DNA of 64,000 bases from Stomorhina lunata (taxonomy: Eukaryota; Arthropoda; Insecta; Diptera; Rhiniidae). The stretch's first letter is position 1. Each line of letters opens with the position of its first letter. This document shows positions 33,326-45,415 of the stretch, in pieces. The stretch covers positions 19,682,850 through 19,746,849 of the forward strand of contig OW121742.1 in assembly GCA_933228675.1 (NCBI GenBank), in the 5' to 3' direction. Made by a program: the position numbers and the translations under genes. Under the pieces are notes generated by a model that saw only the letters and a list, made by a program, of their open reading frames with translations, made no database searches and was not told the origin of the DNA.

Positions 33326-33845
33326 GAATGAAATTTTCTTTAAAAATATATTTTTTTATAATACAATTAACTAACTCTTTTAAATATCTGTCCATCATTA
33401 TTCATTCATGCCTTTGCACTGCCACTGTTTTGAGACTTTTACTCTTTTGCCATATCAGTTCGTCTTACCCTTTGGCTTTTGAATTGCCTCTAACTCTTTC
33501 GTTTGGACTGACTGACAGTTGAATGGCAATATCTAAGTGTTATAATGATTTGCATGATACGAATAGTTTTATTTTAGTTTTTTTTTTTGCAACATCCATG
33601 TAAAACATTAATTATAGTGCATAAGTTTAAGTTAAACTTTTCGATTGTTTTTTTGTGTGTGTGAATATCGTTTGAATATTATTTCTGGTTGGTTTCTATT
33701 AGAACGACGACGTTTCTATTGTGGGGTCTCATTATTTGTTTTAAAATTTCAGTTGCAGACATAACGATTTGTTTGCAGTTTTAAGCATATTTGACATATG
33801 TTCCGGTTAAGAATCTAGAAGACAAGACACTGTGGGATGACAATG
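33326..33845. other. Spacer with less AT-rich unique sequence
   Basis: Segment 33400-33530 has higher C/G content (CATGCCTTTGCACTGCCACT). A 64-codon open frame starting inside the satellite is not convincing. No gene is supported. Confidence 0.4.
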
Positions 33846-33849
33846 TTTC

Positions 33850-34150
33850 TAAATAAAAGTTTTGTAACGAAAATATTTCATTGACAAATTTATAAGAAAA
33901 TTTTTTTTATAAAAATTTTATAACAAACATTTTTTTAAAAAAATTTTATAACGAAAATTTGTCTATAAAAATTTTATAACGAAAATTTTTCTATAAAAAT
34001 TTTATAACTAAAATTTTTTTATAAAAATTTTATAACGAAAATTTTTTTATAAAAATTTTATAACGAATATTTTTCTATAGAAATTTTCTAACAAAGATTT
34101 TTCTATTAAAATTGTTAAAGAACAATTTTTCTATAAAAATTTTGTATGAA
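33850..34150 (-). repeat. Small 28-bp satellite array S7, relative of S5
   Basis: About ten units with core TATAAAAATTTTATAACGAA. They have the same length and layout as S5 but with ATAAC where S5 has GTACC, so this is a separate subfamily. Confidence 0.85.
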
Positions 34151-34154
34151 ACAT

Positions 34155-34925
34155 TTTGGCCCCACTGTGCTTCGTATTAGAACGTCTGGGGTATTGCTTT
34201 ATATTTGCACTTAATTATTTGCTATAATCTTATTTAAATTCTTTTGTTTCTATTCATGTTATTTCCAATATCGGCAACCTGTAACTTTAAGTGATTTCAA
34301 AGCCAAACAACAGGTGAATTTGAATTGAAATGACATACAAAATGCTATAAACTTGATATTAAAAATCTTTTCGATTTTTTTCTAAAAAAAAAATATGAAG
34401 ACACACGACAAGTGTTTGCAGACGCGACCATAAAGATCATAAATATTAAAGAGTCAACGATTTGCTATTTAGAATAAAATATATTGACTTACAACTAAGA
34501 TTTTTTAAAACAAAGTTTAAAATTGTTTCTTATAAATGCGATAGATTCTACAGAATAGACAGCAAAAAACAATGACCTTCAGCAAAAAACAATGACCTTT
34601 AGCAGCAAAACATCTATTCAAAAAATTAAACCACATTAAAATCATATAAATCTTTATCGAAGTGGTCAATTGAATTGTGATTTTTAAATATCAAAATCTG
34701 GATCAGAACATCTTGTCAAGACTGAACTTTAACCAAAAATTACCATGACTTAAATGTTTTACAGAAGTTGCATTAACATTTAAGTTAACGTTTTTGTTGC
34801 GGTTTAAGTTAAGGTCATTTTTCAATTTTGTTACGGATTTTATAGAATTATTTAAAATAATAATTGAACAGTTAATTTAAGCTAAATGGCTATACATTTT
34901 AAAAAACATTTTAATATTTTAAAAT
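34155..34925. other. Unique AT-rich spacer
   Basis: It contains a short tandem duplication of AGCAAAAAACAATGACCTT near 34560-34600. No gene is recognised. Confidence 0.4.
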
Positions 34926-34929
34926 TAAT

Positions 34930-35243
34930 AAAAGTTCCATAAAAATAATTTCCATAAAAATAAGAAATTTTTAAAAATTTGCTAAAAAGAGAAATTTTTG
35001 AAAATTTGCTACAAAAAGAAATTTTTGAAAATTTCATATAAAAATTAAAAATCTTAAAAAAAAAGTGTAAAAAAAATGTTATTGTTTTCTTTTTTATTTC
35101 CTATAAAAATTACAAATATTTGAAAACTTTCCAATAAAAATAAGAATTTATTTATTTTTTAAAAATTTTCCATAAAACTAAGAAATTTTTGAAAAAATTT
35201 GCTTAAAAATAAGAAATTTTTGAAAAATTTCATATAAAAATAA
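34930..35243 (-). repeat. 31-bp satellite, reverse orientation (S8, left part)
   Basis: Degenerate units CATAAAAATAAGAAATTTTT..GAAAA, split from the array at 36530 by the element at 35244-36517. Confidence 0.8.
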
Positions 35244-35349
35244 TTAACCCAGCAAAACTTTGGTAACGACTACAATATACCATCCGAATAAATAATAAGT
35301 TATTACAGAAGTACTTATTTGTAATGAAGATGGTAATTGAAACTGAATG

Positions 35350-35376
35350 GCCCCGGTTCAAATCCCACCAAGGGCA
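35350..35376 (+). repeat. tRNA T-arm-like fragment with B-box
   Basis: GCCCCGGTTCAAATCCCACC contains the B-box GGTTCAAATCC (35355-35365) and ends AAGGGCA. No convincing A-box lies upstream. Probably a tRNA or SINE relic. Confidence 0.5.
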
Positions 35377-35569
35377 ACAATTTTTTTTTAGTTTTTTTTA
35401 TTAAAAGAGTCTTTTTAAATGATTTTTGAATTTTAAGAACTTAAATATTATCTTCTGTAAAAAAATTTGTAAAACTAACTCACGTTAATGAAAAAATACC
35501 ATCATGAGTCAATTTTGATTATGTAGGGGATGTTGAATACCAAACACGATTCTAATTGGTCTTAACTTG

Positions 35570-35780
35570 GTAAGCCCAACTTATCTGGGTCATCCTTCAT
35601 CTCAACTGTGGACACACACCCCCTCATGGTATCACCCGGGGAGCTAGTTTAACACCCATTAATATTGTGAGTTAACATGTTCCGAGAGTTGTCCCATAAG
35701 ATCGATAAAAATGGGTTAGGATTACGGGCTAGTAACCCTCTCTTGAAAAAAAATACAATGAAGAGGATAAAATTAGAATT
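35570..35780 (+). pseudogene. LINE 5'-region fragment (same family as 7095-7290)
   Basis: It shares an ACTG.GGACAC...TGGTATCACCC.GGGAGCTA order and a later GGGTTAGGATTACGGGCTAG block with minus-strand 7290-7095. It breaks off before any endonuclease domain. Its lower AT content stands out from the satellite around it. Confidence 0.6.
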
Positions 35781-36195
35781 GAAATGTCCCACTACCTAAT
35801 GTAAGAGGAGGATGTCCAAACTTCGATAGAAAGACCAAGTAGAGGAACATTTTTCAAAGCTTGGCCTATAAAATTGGAGAATATTCGCACAAGCTCGAAA
35901 TCCATGGAATTCTAAAATATGCTCGGACTTTGACCTTAACAGGTTGTAACATTTAAGTAAGTAAGAGTCAATCTTATGTAAAAACTTATGCAAAAAAAAA
36001 GATTTAAATTGTTTAAGTTTTAAAATAATTTTCAAAAAGTTTTAAAATAATTACAAAAAATCGTATAAAAATATTTTTCCAAAAATTACAACAAAGCAAA
36101 AAAAAAGCAGGGAAAAACAAAGTTATTTTCACATGATTTTGGATCTAAAAATAAAAATTGTTTATATTAATTATAAGCTGCTAAGTTTTCAATAT

Positions 36196-36266
36196 ATGAA
36201 GTAGCTCAGTGGAAGAGTCTCTGCCTAGTAGTCGGAGGGTCTGGGTTCGAGCCCCCATGGGATCCT
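36196..36266 (+). pseudogene. tRNA-like pseudogene / SINE head
   Basis: It has an A-box TAGCTCAGTGG (36202-36212) and a B-box GGTTCGAGCCC (36244-36254) at normal Pol III spacing. The anticodon arm has a 5-bp stem (CTCTG/CGGAG) but an oversized 9-nt loop. The 3' acceptor half GGGATCC has no matching 5' half, so a functional tRNA is unlikely. A T/A-rich tail follows, as in tRNA-derived SINEs. Confidence 0.7.
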
Positions 36267-36529
36267 AAAAAAAATTTTGTATTTCGTTTAAAAATATTTG
36301 TTTTTAATAAAACAACAACAAAAAAGTTGTTGCTGTTGTTGTTGTTGCTTTCAAATTGCTTACTCAAGTCATTACTTTTCTGCAATTGGTAAGTACTTGC
36401 CTCCAATGACATCCCCATGTTAATGTAATGACTTAAACAGCGAATGAGTAAGTAGTTCGTGTTCAATAGTTTAACTGTTTAACTCATTATTTGGTAATGA
36501 AAAGTTTTACTGGGTAATTTTTGAAAACC

Positions 36530-38010
36530 TTTCTTTTAAAGTAAGAACTTTTTAAAAAAAATTCTTATAAAAATAAGAAATTTTTGAAAAATTTTGCTAT
36601 AAAAATATTTTTTTTTAATTTCCAATAAAAATAAGAAATCTTTGAAAAATTTCCTTTAAAAATTAGAAATTTTTGAAAACTTTCCTATAAAAATAGGAAA
36701 TTTCTAAAAAATTTTAAAGATTTCCTATAAAAATAAGAAATTTTTCAAAAATTTCCTTTAAAAATAACAAATTTTTAAGAAACTTTCTATAAAAATCAGA
36801 AATTTTTAAAAAATTTCGTATAAAAATAAGAAATTTTAGAAAAGTTTTCTAAAAACAATTTTTGGAAAAATTTCCTACTAAAATAAGAATTTTTTGAAAA
36901 GTTTCCAATAAAAATAAGAAAAATTTCCTTTAAAATATATTTTTTTTTTAATTTCATAACGATTTCCTATAAAAATTAGAAATTTCTAAGAATTTTTTAA
37001 AGATTTCCTATAAAAATAAGAAATTTTTTCCTATAAAAATAAGAAATTTTTCAAAAATTTCCTTTAAAAATATGCAATTTTTAAGAAATTTTCTATAAAA
37101 ATCAGAAATTTTTGAAATTTTTCTTATAAAAATAAGAAATTTTAGAAAAGTTTCCTAAAAAAATAAAAAATTTTGGAAAAATTTCCTACTAAAATGAGAA
37201 TTTTTTGAAAAGTTTCTTATAAAAATTTAGAAAAATAAGAAAAATTTCCTATAAAAAAAGAAATTTTTGAAAAATTTCCTATAAAAATAAGAAGTTTTTG
37301 AAAAATTTCCTATAAAAACAAGAAATTTTTTAAAAATTTCCTATAAAAATAAGAAATTTAAAAAAAATCCTATAAAAATAAGAAATTTTTGAAAAATATC
37401 CTATAAAGATAGGAAATTTTTGAAAAATTTCCTATAAAAATAAGAAATGTTTGAAAAATTTCCTATAAAAATAAGAAATTTTTGAAAAATTTCCTATAAA
37501 AACAAGAAATTTTTGAAAAAGTTCCTATAAAAATAAGAAATTTTTCAAAAATTTCCTATAAAAAAAAGAAATGTTTGAAAAAGTTCCTATAAAAATAAGA
37601 AATTTTTCAAAAATTTCCTATAAAAATAAGAAATGTTTCAAAAATTTCCTAAAAAAATTAGAAATTTTTCAAAAATTTCTTATAAAAATAAGAAATTTTT
37701 GAAAAATTTCCTATAAAAATAAGAAAATTTTTGAAAAATTTCCTATAAAAATAAGAAATTTTTGAAAAATTTCCTATAGAAATAAGAAATTTTTGAAAAA
37801 TTTCCTATAAAAATAAGAAATTTTTGAAAAATTTCCTATAAAAATAAGAAATTTTTGAAAAATTTCCTATAAAAATAAGAAATTTTTGAAAAATTTTCTA
37901 TAAAAATTAGAAATTTTCGAAAAATTTCCTATAAAAATAAGAAATTTTTGAAAAATTTCCTATAAAGATAAAAATTTTTTAAAAATTTTCCTAAAAAACA
38001 TAAGAAGTTT
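36530..38010 (-). repeat. 31-bp satellite array S8 (reverse)
   Basis: About 48 units, core TTTCCTATAAAAATAAGAAA followed by TTTTTGAAAAA. Homogeneous at 37240-37980, degenerate to the left. Confidence 0.95.
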
Positions 38011-38014
38011 TTAA

Positions 38015-38730
38015 TTACGAAATTGAATTATTTTTTTGAAATTGTTATGACCAAAAAATCTCTATTATTTTAAATTTCAATACCGGTAAAATTGACATTT
38101 ATTTCGTAACATGACAAATGACAAAAAACTGACTTTGTCACTTGAAAACGAGAATCTATGAATTTTTATGAATGACTGACTGGAACAGAAAATAATCTAC
38201 AAAATGATTCTGTTATACCATAGCCATAGGTAGAACTTTGAGATAGAGTCTTTTTGCTTCTATTCAATTCAATTTACTATAATTTTATTGTCTTTTTGTA
38301 TTTCTTAAGAATTATTTATTGTTTATTTTTTGTTTGTTCTCTTAGCTTCAGAGACTTCTGGTATTACAACATTTTCAAATGAATTTGACCTTCAATAGCA
38401 AAAAAAACAAAAACACTTGGTTAACAATAATGTTGAGAATCTGAAAAAAATGAGCAAAAATCTTGCAACATTTGTTTATTTTATGTTTCTTCGGTGGATT
38501 TTAAGTGATTTTTAATAGTGATTTTGGGTGCCAAGAAAACCTTAAACAACTTTTTTTGTTAAAACTTATGTTTTGGCCATTGATCTCTTAGTATTTTTAG
38601 AATTTTGTTTGGCAAAATATGTTTTGCAGCTTTTTTTCTTTAACGGAAGTTAGTCAGTAGCTGAGATTTTTTTGAAGATTAAATTTTTAATTGTTTTATT
38701 TTTTGTTTGTTTTGTGTTTCTCAGATTATA
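38015..38730. other. Unique AT-rich spacer
   Basis: No gene or repeat recognised. It passes into decayed 12-bp repeats at about 38731. Confidence 0.4.
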
Positions 38731-38804
38731 TTTTAGTCCATGTCTTAGTTCATATTTTCGTCTATGTCTTAGCTAACTTAGTCCTTGTCTCAGTTTATGT
38801 CTTT
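38731..38804 (+). repeat. Decayed outlying copies of the 12-bp satellite
   Basis: TTAGTCCATGTCTTAGTTCA, TTTTCGTCTATGTCTTAGCT, TTAGTCCTTGTCTCAGTTTA: about six diverged units, separated from the main 12-bp array by a 31-bp satellite block. Confidence 0.85.
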
Positions 38805-39588
38805 TGAAAAATTTCCTAAAAAAACAAGTAAATTTTGCAAAATTTCCTATAAAAAAAGGAATTTAAAAAAAAAATTCCTATAAAAATAAGAAATTTTTGA
38901 AAAATTTCCTATAAAAATAAGAAATTTTGAAAAGTTTCCTTTAAAAATACGAAATTTTTGAAAAACTTTCTACAAAAATAAATAAATTTAAGAAATTTGG
39001 TATAAAATTAAGAAAATTTTGAAAAACTTCCTATAAAAATAATTAATTTTTGGAAAATTTCCTATAAAAATAAGAATTTTGTAAAGATTTTCTTTCAAAA
39101 TAGGAAAGTTTTGAAAAATTTCATTAAGAAATACGAAATTTTTGAAAAATTTACAATAGAAATAAGAAATTTTTTAAAAATTTTCTTTAAAAATAAAATT
39201 TTTTTTCAAAAATTTGGTATAACAATAAGACATTTTTGAAAAATTTTCTATAAAAATAAGAAATTTTTGAAAAATTTCCTATAAAAATAAGAAATTTTTT
39301 AAAAATTTCCTAAAAAAAAAAGAAAATTTCAAAAATTTCCTATTAAAATAAGAAATTTTGTAAAAATTTCCTATAAAAATAAAATAAGAAATTTTTTGAA
39401 AAATTCCCTATAAAGAAATTTTTAAAAAATTTCGTATAGAAATAAGAAATTTTTGAAAAATTTCCTATAAAAATAAGAAATATTTGAAAAATTTCCTATA
39501 AAAAAATGAAATTTTTGAAAAATTTTCTATAAAAAAATGAAATTTTTGAAAAATTTTCTATAAAAAAAAGAAATTTTGAAAAATTTTG
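38805..39588 (-). repeat. 31-bp satellite block nested within the 12-bp satellite
   Basis: About 25 degenerate reverse units lying between the decayed 12-bp copies on the left and the main 12-bp array on the right. Confidence 0.85.
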
Positions 39589-40815
39589 TCTTAGTCTATG
39601 TAGTAGTAAATGTCTAATATATCTTAGTCTATGTCTTAGTCTATGTCTTAGTCTATGTCTTAGTCTATGTCTTAGTCTATGTCTTAGTCTATGTCTTAGT
39701 CTATGTCTTAGTCTATGTCTTAGTTTATGTCTTAGTTTATGTCTTAGTCTATGTCTTAGTCTATGTCTTAGTCTATGTCTTAGTCTATGTCTTAGTCTAT
39801 GTCTTAGTCTATGTCTTAGTCTATGTCTTAGTCTATGTCTTAGTCTATGTCTTAGTCTATGTCTTAGTCTATGTCTTAGTCTGTGTCTTAGTCTATGTCT
39901 TAGTCTATGTCTTAGTCTATGTCTTAGTCTATGTCTTAGTCTATGTCTTAGTCCATGTCTTAGTCTATGTCTTAGTCTATGTCTTAGTCTATGTCTTAGT
40001 CTATGTCTTAGTCTAAGTCTTAGTCTATGTCTAAGTCTATGTCTTAGTCTATGTCTTAGTCTATGTCTTAGTCTATGTCTTAGTCTATGTCTTAGTCTAT
40101 GTCTTAGTCTATGTCTTAGTCTATGTCTTAGTCTATGTCTTAGTCTATGTCTTAGTCTATGTCTTAGTCTATGTCTTAGTCTATGTCTTAGTCTATATCT
40201 TAGTCTATGTCTTAGTCTATGTCTTAGTCTATGTCTTAGTCTATGTCTTAGTCTATGTCTTAGTCTATGTCTTAGTCTATGTCTTAGTCTATGTCTTAGT
40301 CTATGTCTTATTCTATGTCTTAGTCTATGTCTTAGTCTATGTCTTAGTCTATGTCTTAGTCTATGTCTTAGTCTATGTCTTATTCTATGCCTTAGTCCAT
40401 GTCTTAGGGTATGTCTTAGTCTATGTCTTAGTCTATGTCTTAGTCTATGTCTTAGTCTATGTCTTAGTCTATGTCTTAGTCTATGTCTTAGTCTATGTCT
40501 TAGTCTATGTCTTAGTCTATGTCTTAGTCTATGTCTTAGTCTATGTCTTAGTCTATGTCTTAGTCTATGTCTTAGTCTATGTCTTAGTCTATTTCTTAGT
40601 CTATGTCTTAGTCTATGCCTTAGTCTATGTCTTAGACTGTATCTTAGTCTATCTCTTAGTCTATGTCTTAGACTATATCTTAGTCTATGTCTTAGTATAT
40701 GTCTTAGTCTATGTTTTAGTCTATGTCTTAGTCTATGTCTTAGTCTATGTATTAGTTTATGTCTTATTCAATGTCTTAGTGCATGTATTAGTCAATGTTT
40801 TAGTTTTTATCGTAG
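39589..40815 (+). repeat. 12-bp satellite (TTAGTCTATGTC), about 100 copies
   Basis: The period is exactly 12 bp, so every 60 bases hold five units. The centre is almost uniform with rare single-base variants (for example TATTCTATG, TAGTTTATG); the last 200 bp decay progressively. Two of three plus-strand frames stay open (Leu-Val-Tyr-Val and Ser-Leu-Cys-Leu repeats) but lack a start codon, so translation is unlikely. Confidence 0.98.
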
Positions 40816-42440
40816 CCGCTACTCCCTATTTCAAGTCATTTTTTATTTTGTCTCTAAATACATATTTGAGCCCTAACTCTTTTCTTTATTTTATTACACA
40901 AATGAAAGACAATTTATTTACAAAATATCTTTAACATAATTTGTTACAAATATGACCCACCCATTTAATGTTAATTCAATTACCAAATTTATTGTTGTTT
41001 TCATTTTGGAAAACTTTAACCCAAATTCATTCTTATCTGAACCAGGAAATGTTCAAATCACCTTAAAACTTTTAAGGCAGCAAAAATAAACAAAACTCAG
41101 TAAAAAATGAATGAAAAATATGATAAAAAAAATTCCCCAAATATCAAAACAAATTAAATATTTTAAAGGAATTTCACAATAGGTTTATTGTTGTTGCAAG
41201 AGGCAGTGGCCAACTCCACGTATCAACTCCATGACACATATAATGGTCCATTTTATATATGAAACGATTAAATGAGTAGGAGCTTAGAAAGACAAAAAAA
41301 GTTGCGGCTTAAGAGGTTAAATAGCAACAAGATTGACGATTTAAATAAATGTTGCAAATCGTTAAGCTCTTGCTACTTACTAGCATTAGCTGCTGCCACT
41401 TTAAGTTGCACAAGTTGCAAGTTGCAACTGTTACAAATTGCAAATATATAAAAGTGTCGGTCAAAATGGTTGAGCTTTAAAGTTATTTCAGATCATAAAT
41501 TAAGAATGTGAATTGTATGAAAAAGAATTATTTGCTAAGAGTTTTACAAAGAAAAACTCCTTCTTCAACAATTTTTGTAGGTAGAAAATTTTTTAAAGCT
41601 TCTTATTTTTATAAGAAAATTTTTTAAAATTTTTAAACATTTTTTTGTAGAAAATTTTTCGACATTTTCTTAACTTTCGAAAAGAACTTTTCTTAAAATT
41701 TCTTATATTCTGAGACTTTATCTTATTCGTTGTCAAATAAATTTTTAAAATTGGTTTCGTTTTATTATTATATCTTGTTTTTATACTTGAAACATCTAAT
41801 TTCAAAAAAGTTATTGACGTATTAATGATTAGCTAAATATTAACAAGGCCATAGGCGTTTTCTTAATGTTCCATTATATACCAATACCAAGACGGACAAA
41901 ACAATTGTTCTGAAATTCAATAAATTCTATAACAAATTCTGTGATGAATTTAAACAATAAACCTCTAACATTTGTCAGCAACTTTTGACAGATTTTGTCT
42001 TTTGTCATTTATTTATTGAGTTAAACATAAAGAAACCAAGAATATTTCTGGTTTAACATCCGGTGTACGAATTAGTTCCAGACGACGAATAATAAATGGC
42101 AAAAGTATGTGTGGCCTAAATACATAAAAATCTACTCAAAATATTTATTAGTAAATTCTTAGAAATTTATATTTGGAAGTCATTGTTTTATATCGATTCT
42201 TGTTGATATGAAACTTTTTTCCTGTTGAGTTCTAAGACGTCATAGTTTCTATTAGTTATTGGTTTTCTTTTGAATATGTTAAAAAAATATATTATTTTTT
42301 CTTTTCCTTATAATCGATTTTTTCTATAATATTTGTAGCTATTTTTTGTTGTGATTAATTGCCGTGAAGGTCATTTACTAATCTTGGCTAAAATTGCAAA
42401 TACTTTGTTACAAATAAAACTAATGCAAATGTAGTTTAAT
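40816..42440. other. Unique sequence with promoter-like segment and a few satellite units
   Basis: It includes the promoter-like segment at 41447 and degenerate forward 31-bp satellite units at about 41578-41700. No complete gene could be assembled. Confidence 0.45.
41447..41454 (+). promoter_or_regulatory. Orphan TATA box (TATAAAAG)
   Basis: TATAAAAG, preceded by CAAGTTGCAAGTTGCAACTG and followed by TTCAGATCAT about 43 nt downstream, which is longer than usual. It resembles the promoters of the window's genes, but only a 35-40-codon frame (ATG at about 41518, running into satellite units) follows. It could be the relic of a lost gene or the start of a gene with a long intron. Confidence 0.35.
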
Positions 42441-42444
42441 AAAG

Positions 42445-45415
42445 TGAGAGAAATTTTCTATAAATAAAGAAAATTTTTAAAAAAATTTTAGAAAAAATAT
42501 TTGAACAATTTTTTTATCAAAATAAGAAATTTTTGAAAATATTTTTGATCAAAATAAGAAAATTTTGAAAATTTTCCTAAAAAATAAGACATTTTTGAAA
42601 ATTTTCCTACAAAAATAAGAAAATTTTGCAGAATTTCCTAAAAAACAGAGATTTTAGAAAAATTACCTATAAAACTAAGAATTTTTTTAAAAAATTTCTT
42701 AGAAATATAAGAAATTTCTTCAAAAATTTCCTTAAAAAATATTAACTTTTTTGTAAAATTTCTTATAAAAAAAAATAAATTTTTGAAAAATTTCCTGTAA
42801 AAATAAGAAATTTTTGAAAAATTTCCTATAAAAACTAAGAAATATTTGAAAAATTTACTAAAAAAATAAGAAATTTTTGTAAAATTTCCTATAAAAATAA
42901 GAAATTTTTGACAAATTTCCTATAAAAATAAGAAATTTCTAAAAAATTTGCTACAAAAAAAAAAAAGAAATTTTTGAAAAATTTCCTATAAAACTAAGAA
43001 ATTTTTGAAAAATTTCCTATAAAACTAAGAAATTTTTGAAAAATTTCCTATAAAAACTAAGAAATATTTGAAAAATTTACTATAAAAATAAGAAATTTTT
43101 GTAAAATTTCCTATAAAAATAAGAAATTTTTGAAAAATTTCCTATAAAAATAAGAAATTTTTGAAAAAGTTCCTATAAAAATAAGAAATTTTTGAAAAAT
43201 TTCCTATAAAAATAAGAAATTTTTGAAAAATTTCCTATAAAAATAAGAAATTTTTGAAAAATTTTTTACAAAAATAAGAAATTTTTGAAAAATTTCCTAT
43301 AAAAATAAGAAATTTTTGAAAAATTTCCTATAAAAATAAGAAATTTTTTAAAAATTTCCTATAAAAATAAGAAATTTTTTAAAAATTTCCTATAAAAATA
43401 AGAAATTTTTTAAAAATTTCCTATAAAACTAAGAAATTTTGAAAAATTTCCTATAAAAATAAGAAATTTTTGAAAAATTTCCTATAAAAATAAGAAATTT
43501 TTGAAAAATTTCCTATAAAAACTAAGAAATATTTGAAAAATTTACTATAAAAATAAGAAATTTTTGTAAAATTTCCTATAAAAATAAGAAATTTTTGAAA
43601 AATTTCCTATAAAAATCAGAAATTTCTAAAAAATTTGCTACAAAAATAAGAAATTTTTGAAAAATTTCCTATAAAAATAAGAAATTTTTGAAAAATTTCC
43701 TATAAAAATAAGAAATTTTTGAAAAATTTCCTATAAAAATAGGAAATTTTTGAAAAATTTCCTATAAAAATAAGAAATTTTTGAAAAATTTCCTATAAAA
43801 ATAAGAAATTTTTGAAAAATTTCCTATAAAAATAAGAAATTTTGAAAAATTTACTATACAAATAAGAAAATAATAATAGAATAATAGAAAATAAAAAATA
43901 AGAAAATTTTGAAAAATTGCCTATAAAAATAAGAAATTTTTGAAAAATTTCTTATAAAAATAAGAAATTTTTGAAAAATTCTTTATAAAAATAAGAAATT
44001 TTTGAAAAATTCTTTATAAAAATAAGAAATTTTTGAAAAATTTCTTACAAAAATAAAAAATTTTTTAAAAATTTCTTACCAAAATAAAAAATTTTTGAAA
44101 AATTTCTTATAAAAATAAGAAATTTTTGGAAAATTTCTTATAAAATTAGAAATTTTTGGAAAATTTCTTATAAAATAAGAAATTTTTGAAAAATTTCTTA
44201 TAAAAATAAGAAATTTTTGAAAAATTTATTTTAAAAATAAGAAATTTTTGAAAAATTTCTTATAAAAATACGAAAATTTTGAAAAATAAAATAAATAAAT
44301 AAAGAAATTTTTGAAAAATTTCATATAAAATAAAGAAATTTTTGAAAAATTTCCTATAAAAATAAGAAATTTTTAAAAAATTTCCTATAAAAATAAGACA
44401 TTTTTGAAAAATTTCCTATAAAAAAAGAAATTTTTTAAAAATTTCCTATAAAAATAAGAAATTTTAGAAAAAATTTCCTTTAAAAATAAGAAATTTTAGA
44501 AAAATTTCTTATAAAAATAAGAAATTTTAGAAAAATTTCCTATAAAAATAAGAAATTTTTGAAAAATTTCCTATAAAAATAAGAAGTTTTTGTAAAATTT
44601 CCTATAAAAATAAGAAAGTTTTGAAAAATTTCCTATAAAAATAAGAAATTTTAGAAAAAATTTCCTATAAAAATAAGAAATTTTAGAAAAATTTCTTATA
44701 AAAATAAGAAATTTTAGAAAAATTTCTTATAAGAATAAGAAATTTTTGAAAAATTTACTATAAAAATAAGAAATTTTTGAAAAATTTCCTATAAACAAAA
44801 AAATTTTTGAAAAATTTCCTATAAAAATAAGAAATTTTAGAAAAATTTCCTATAAAAATAAAAAATTTTAGAAAAAATTCCTATAAAAATAAGAAGTTTT
44901 TGTAAAATTTCCTATAAAAATAGGAAATTTTTGAAAAATTTCCTATAAAAATAAGAAATTTTTGAAAAATTTCCTATAGAAATAAGAAATTTTTGAAAAA
45001 TTTCCTCTAAAAATAAAAAATTTTTGAAAAAAATCCTATACAAATAAGAAATTTTTGAAAAATTTACTAAAAAAAAAGAAAATTTTAACAAATTTCCTAT
45101 AAAAATAAGAAATTTCTGAAAAATTTCCTATAAAAATAAGAAATTTTTGAAAAATTTCCTATAGAAATAAGAAATTTTTGAAAAATTTCCTCTAAAAATA
45201 AAAAATTTTTGAAAAAAATCCTATACAAATAAGAAATTTTGAAAAATTTCCTATAAAAATAAGAAATTTTTGAAAAATTTTCTGTAAAAATAAGAAATTA
45301 AAAAAAAAAATTCCTATAAAACTAAGAAATTTTTGAAAAATTTCCTATAAAAATAAGAAATTTTTGAAAAATTTCCTATAAAAATAAGGAATTTTTAAAA
45401 AATTCGTAGATTCTT
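42445..45415 (-). repeat. 31-bp satellite array S9 (reverse)
   Basis: About 95 units of the reverse core CCTATAAAAATAAGAAATTT. A run including AAAACTAAGAAATATTTG and AAATTTACTA.AAAAATAAG near 42830-42870 recurs near 43050-43100 and 43510-43560, showing local duplication of blocks. Confidence 0.95.

Larger units (their letters stand above)
35244..36517. mobile_element. TIR-bounded composite element inside satellite S8
   Basis: The left terminus TTAACCCAGCAAAACTTT (35244) and right terminus AAAGTTTTACTGGGTAA (36501-36517) are inverted repeats, followed inward by GGTAAC and TTACCAA-like sequences. The element interrupts a 31-bp satellite of the same orientation on both sides. Cargo: two tRNA-like segments, a LINE 5' fragment (35570-35780) and a GTTGTTGTTGC hairpin near 36310-36350. 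There is no transposase, so this would be a non-autonomous or chimeric element. Confidence 0.6.

Noticed and set aside
36196..36266. Functional tRNA gene
   Set aside because: A and B boxes are good, but the acceptor stem does not pair and the anticodon loop has nine bases, so I treat it as a tRNA-derived relic.
39589..40815. 12-bp array as a coding repeat (Leu-Val-Tyr-Val) or a CRISPR-like array
   Set aside because: No start codon, no unique spacers and no flanking genes; it is a simple satellite.
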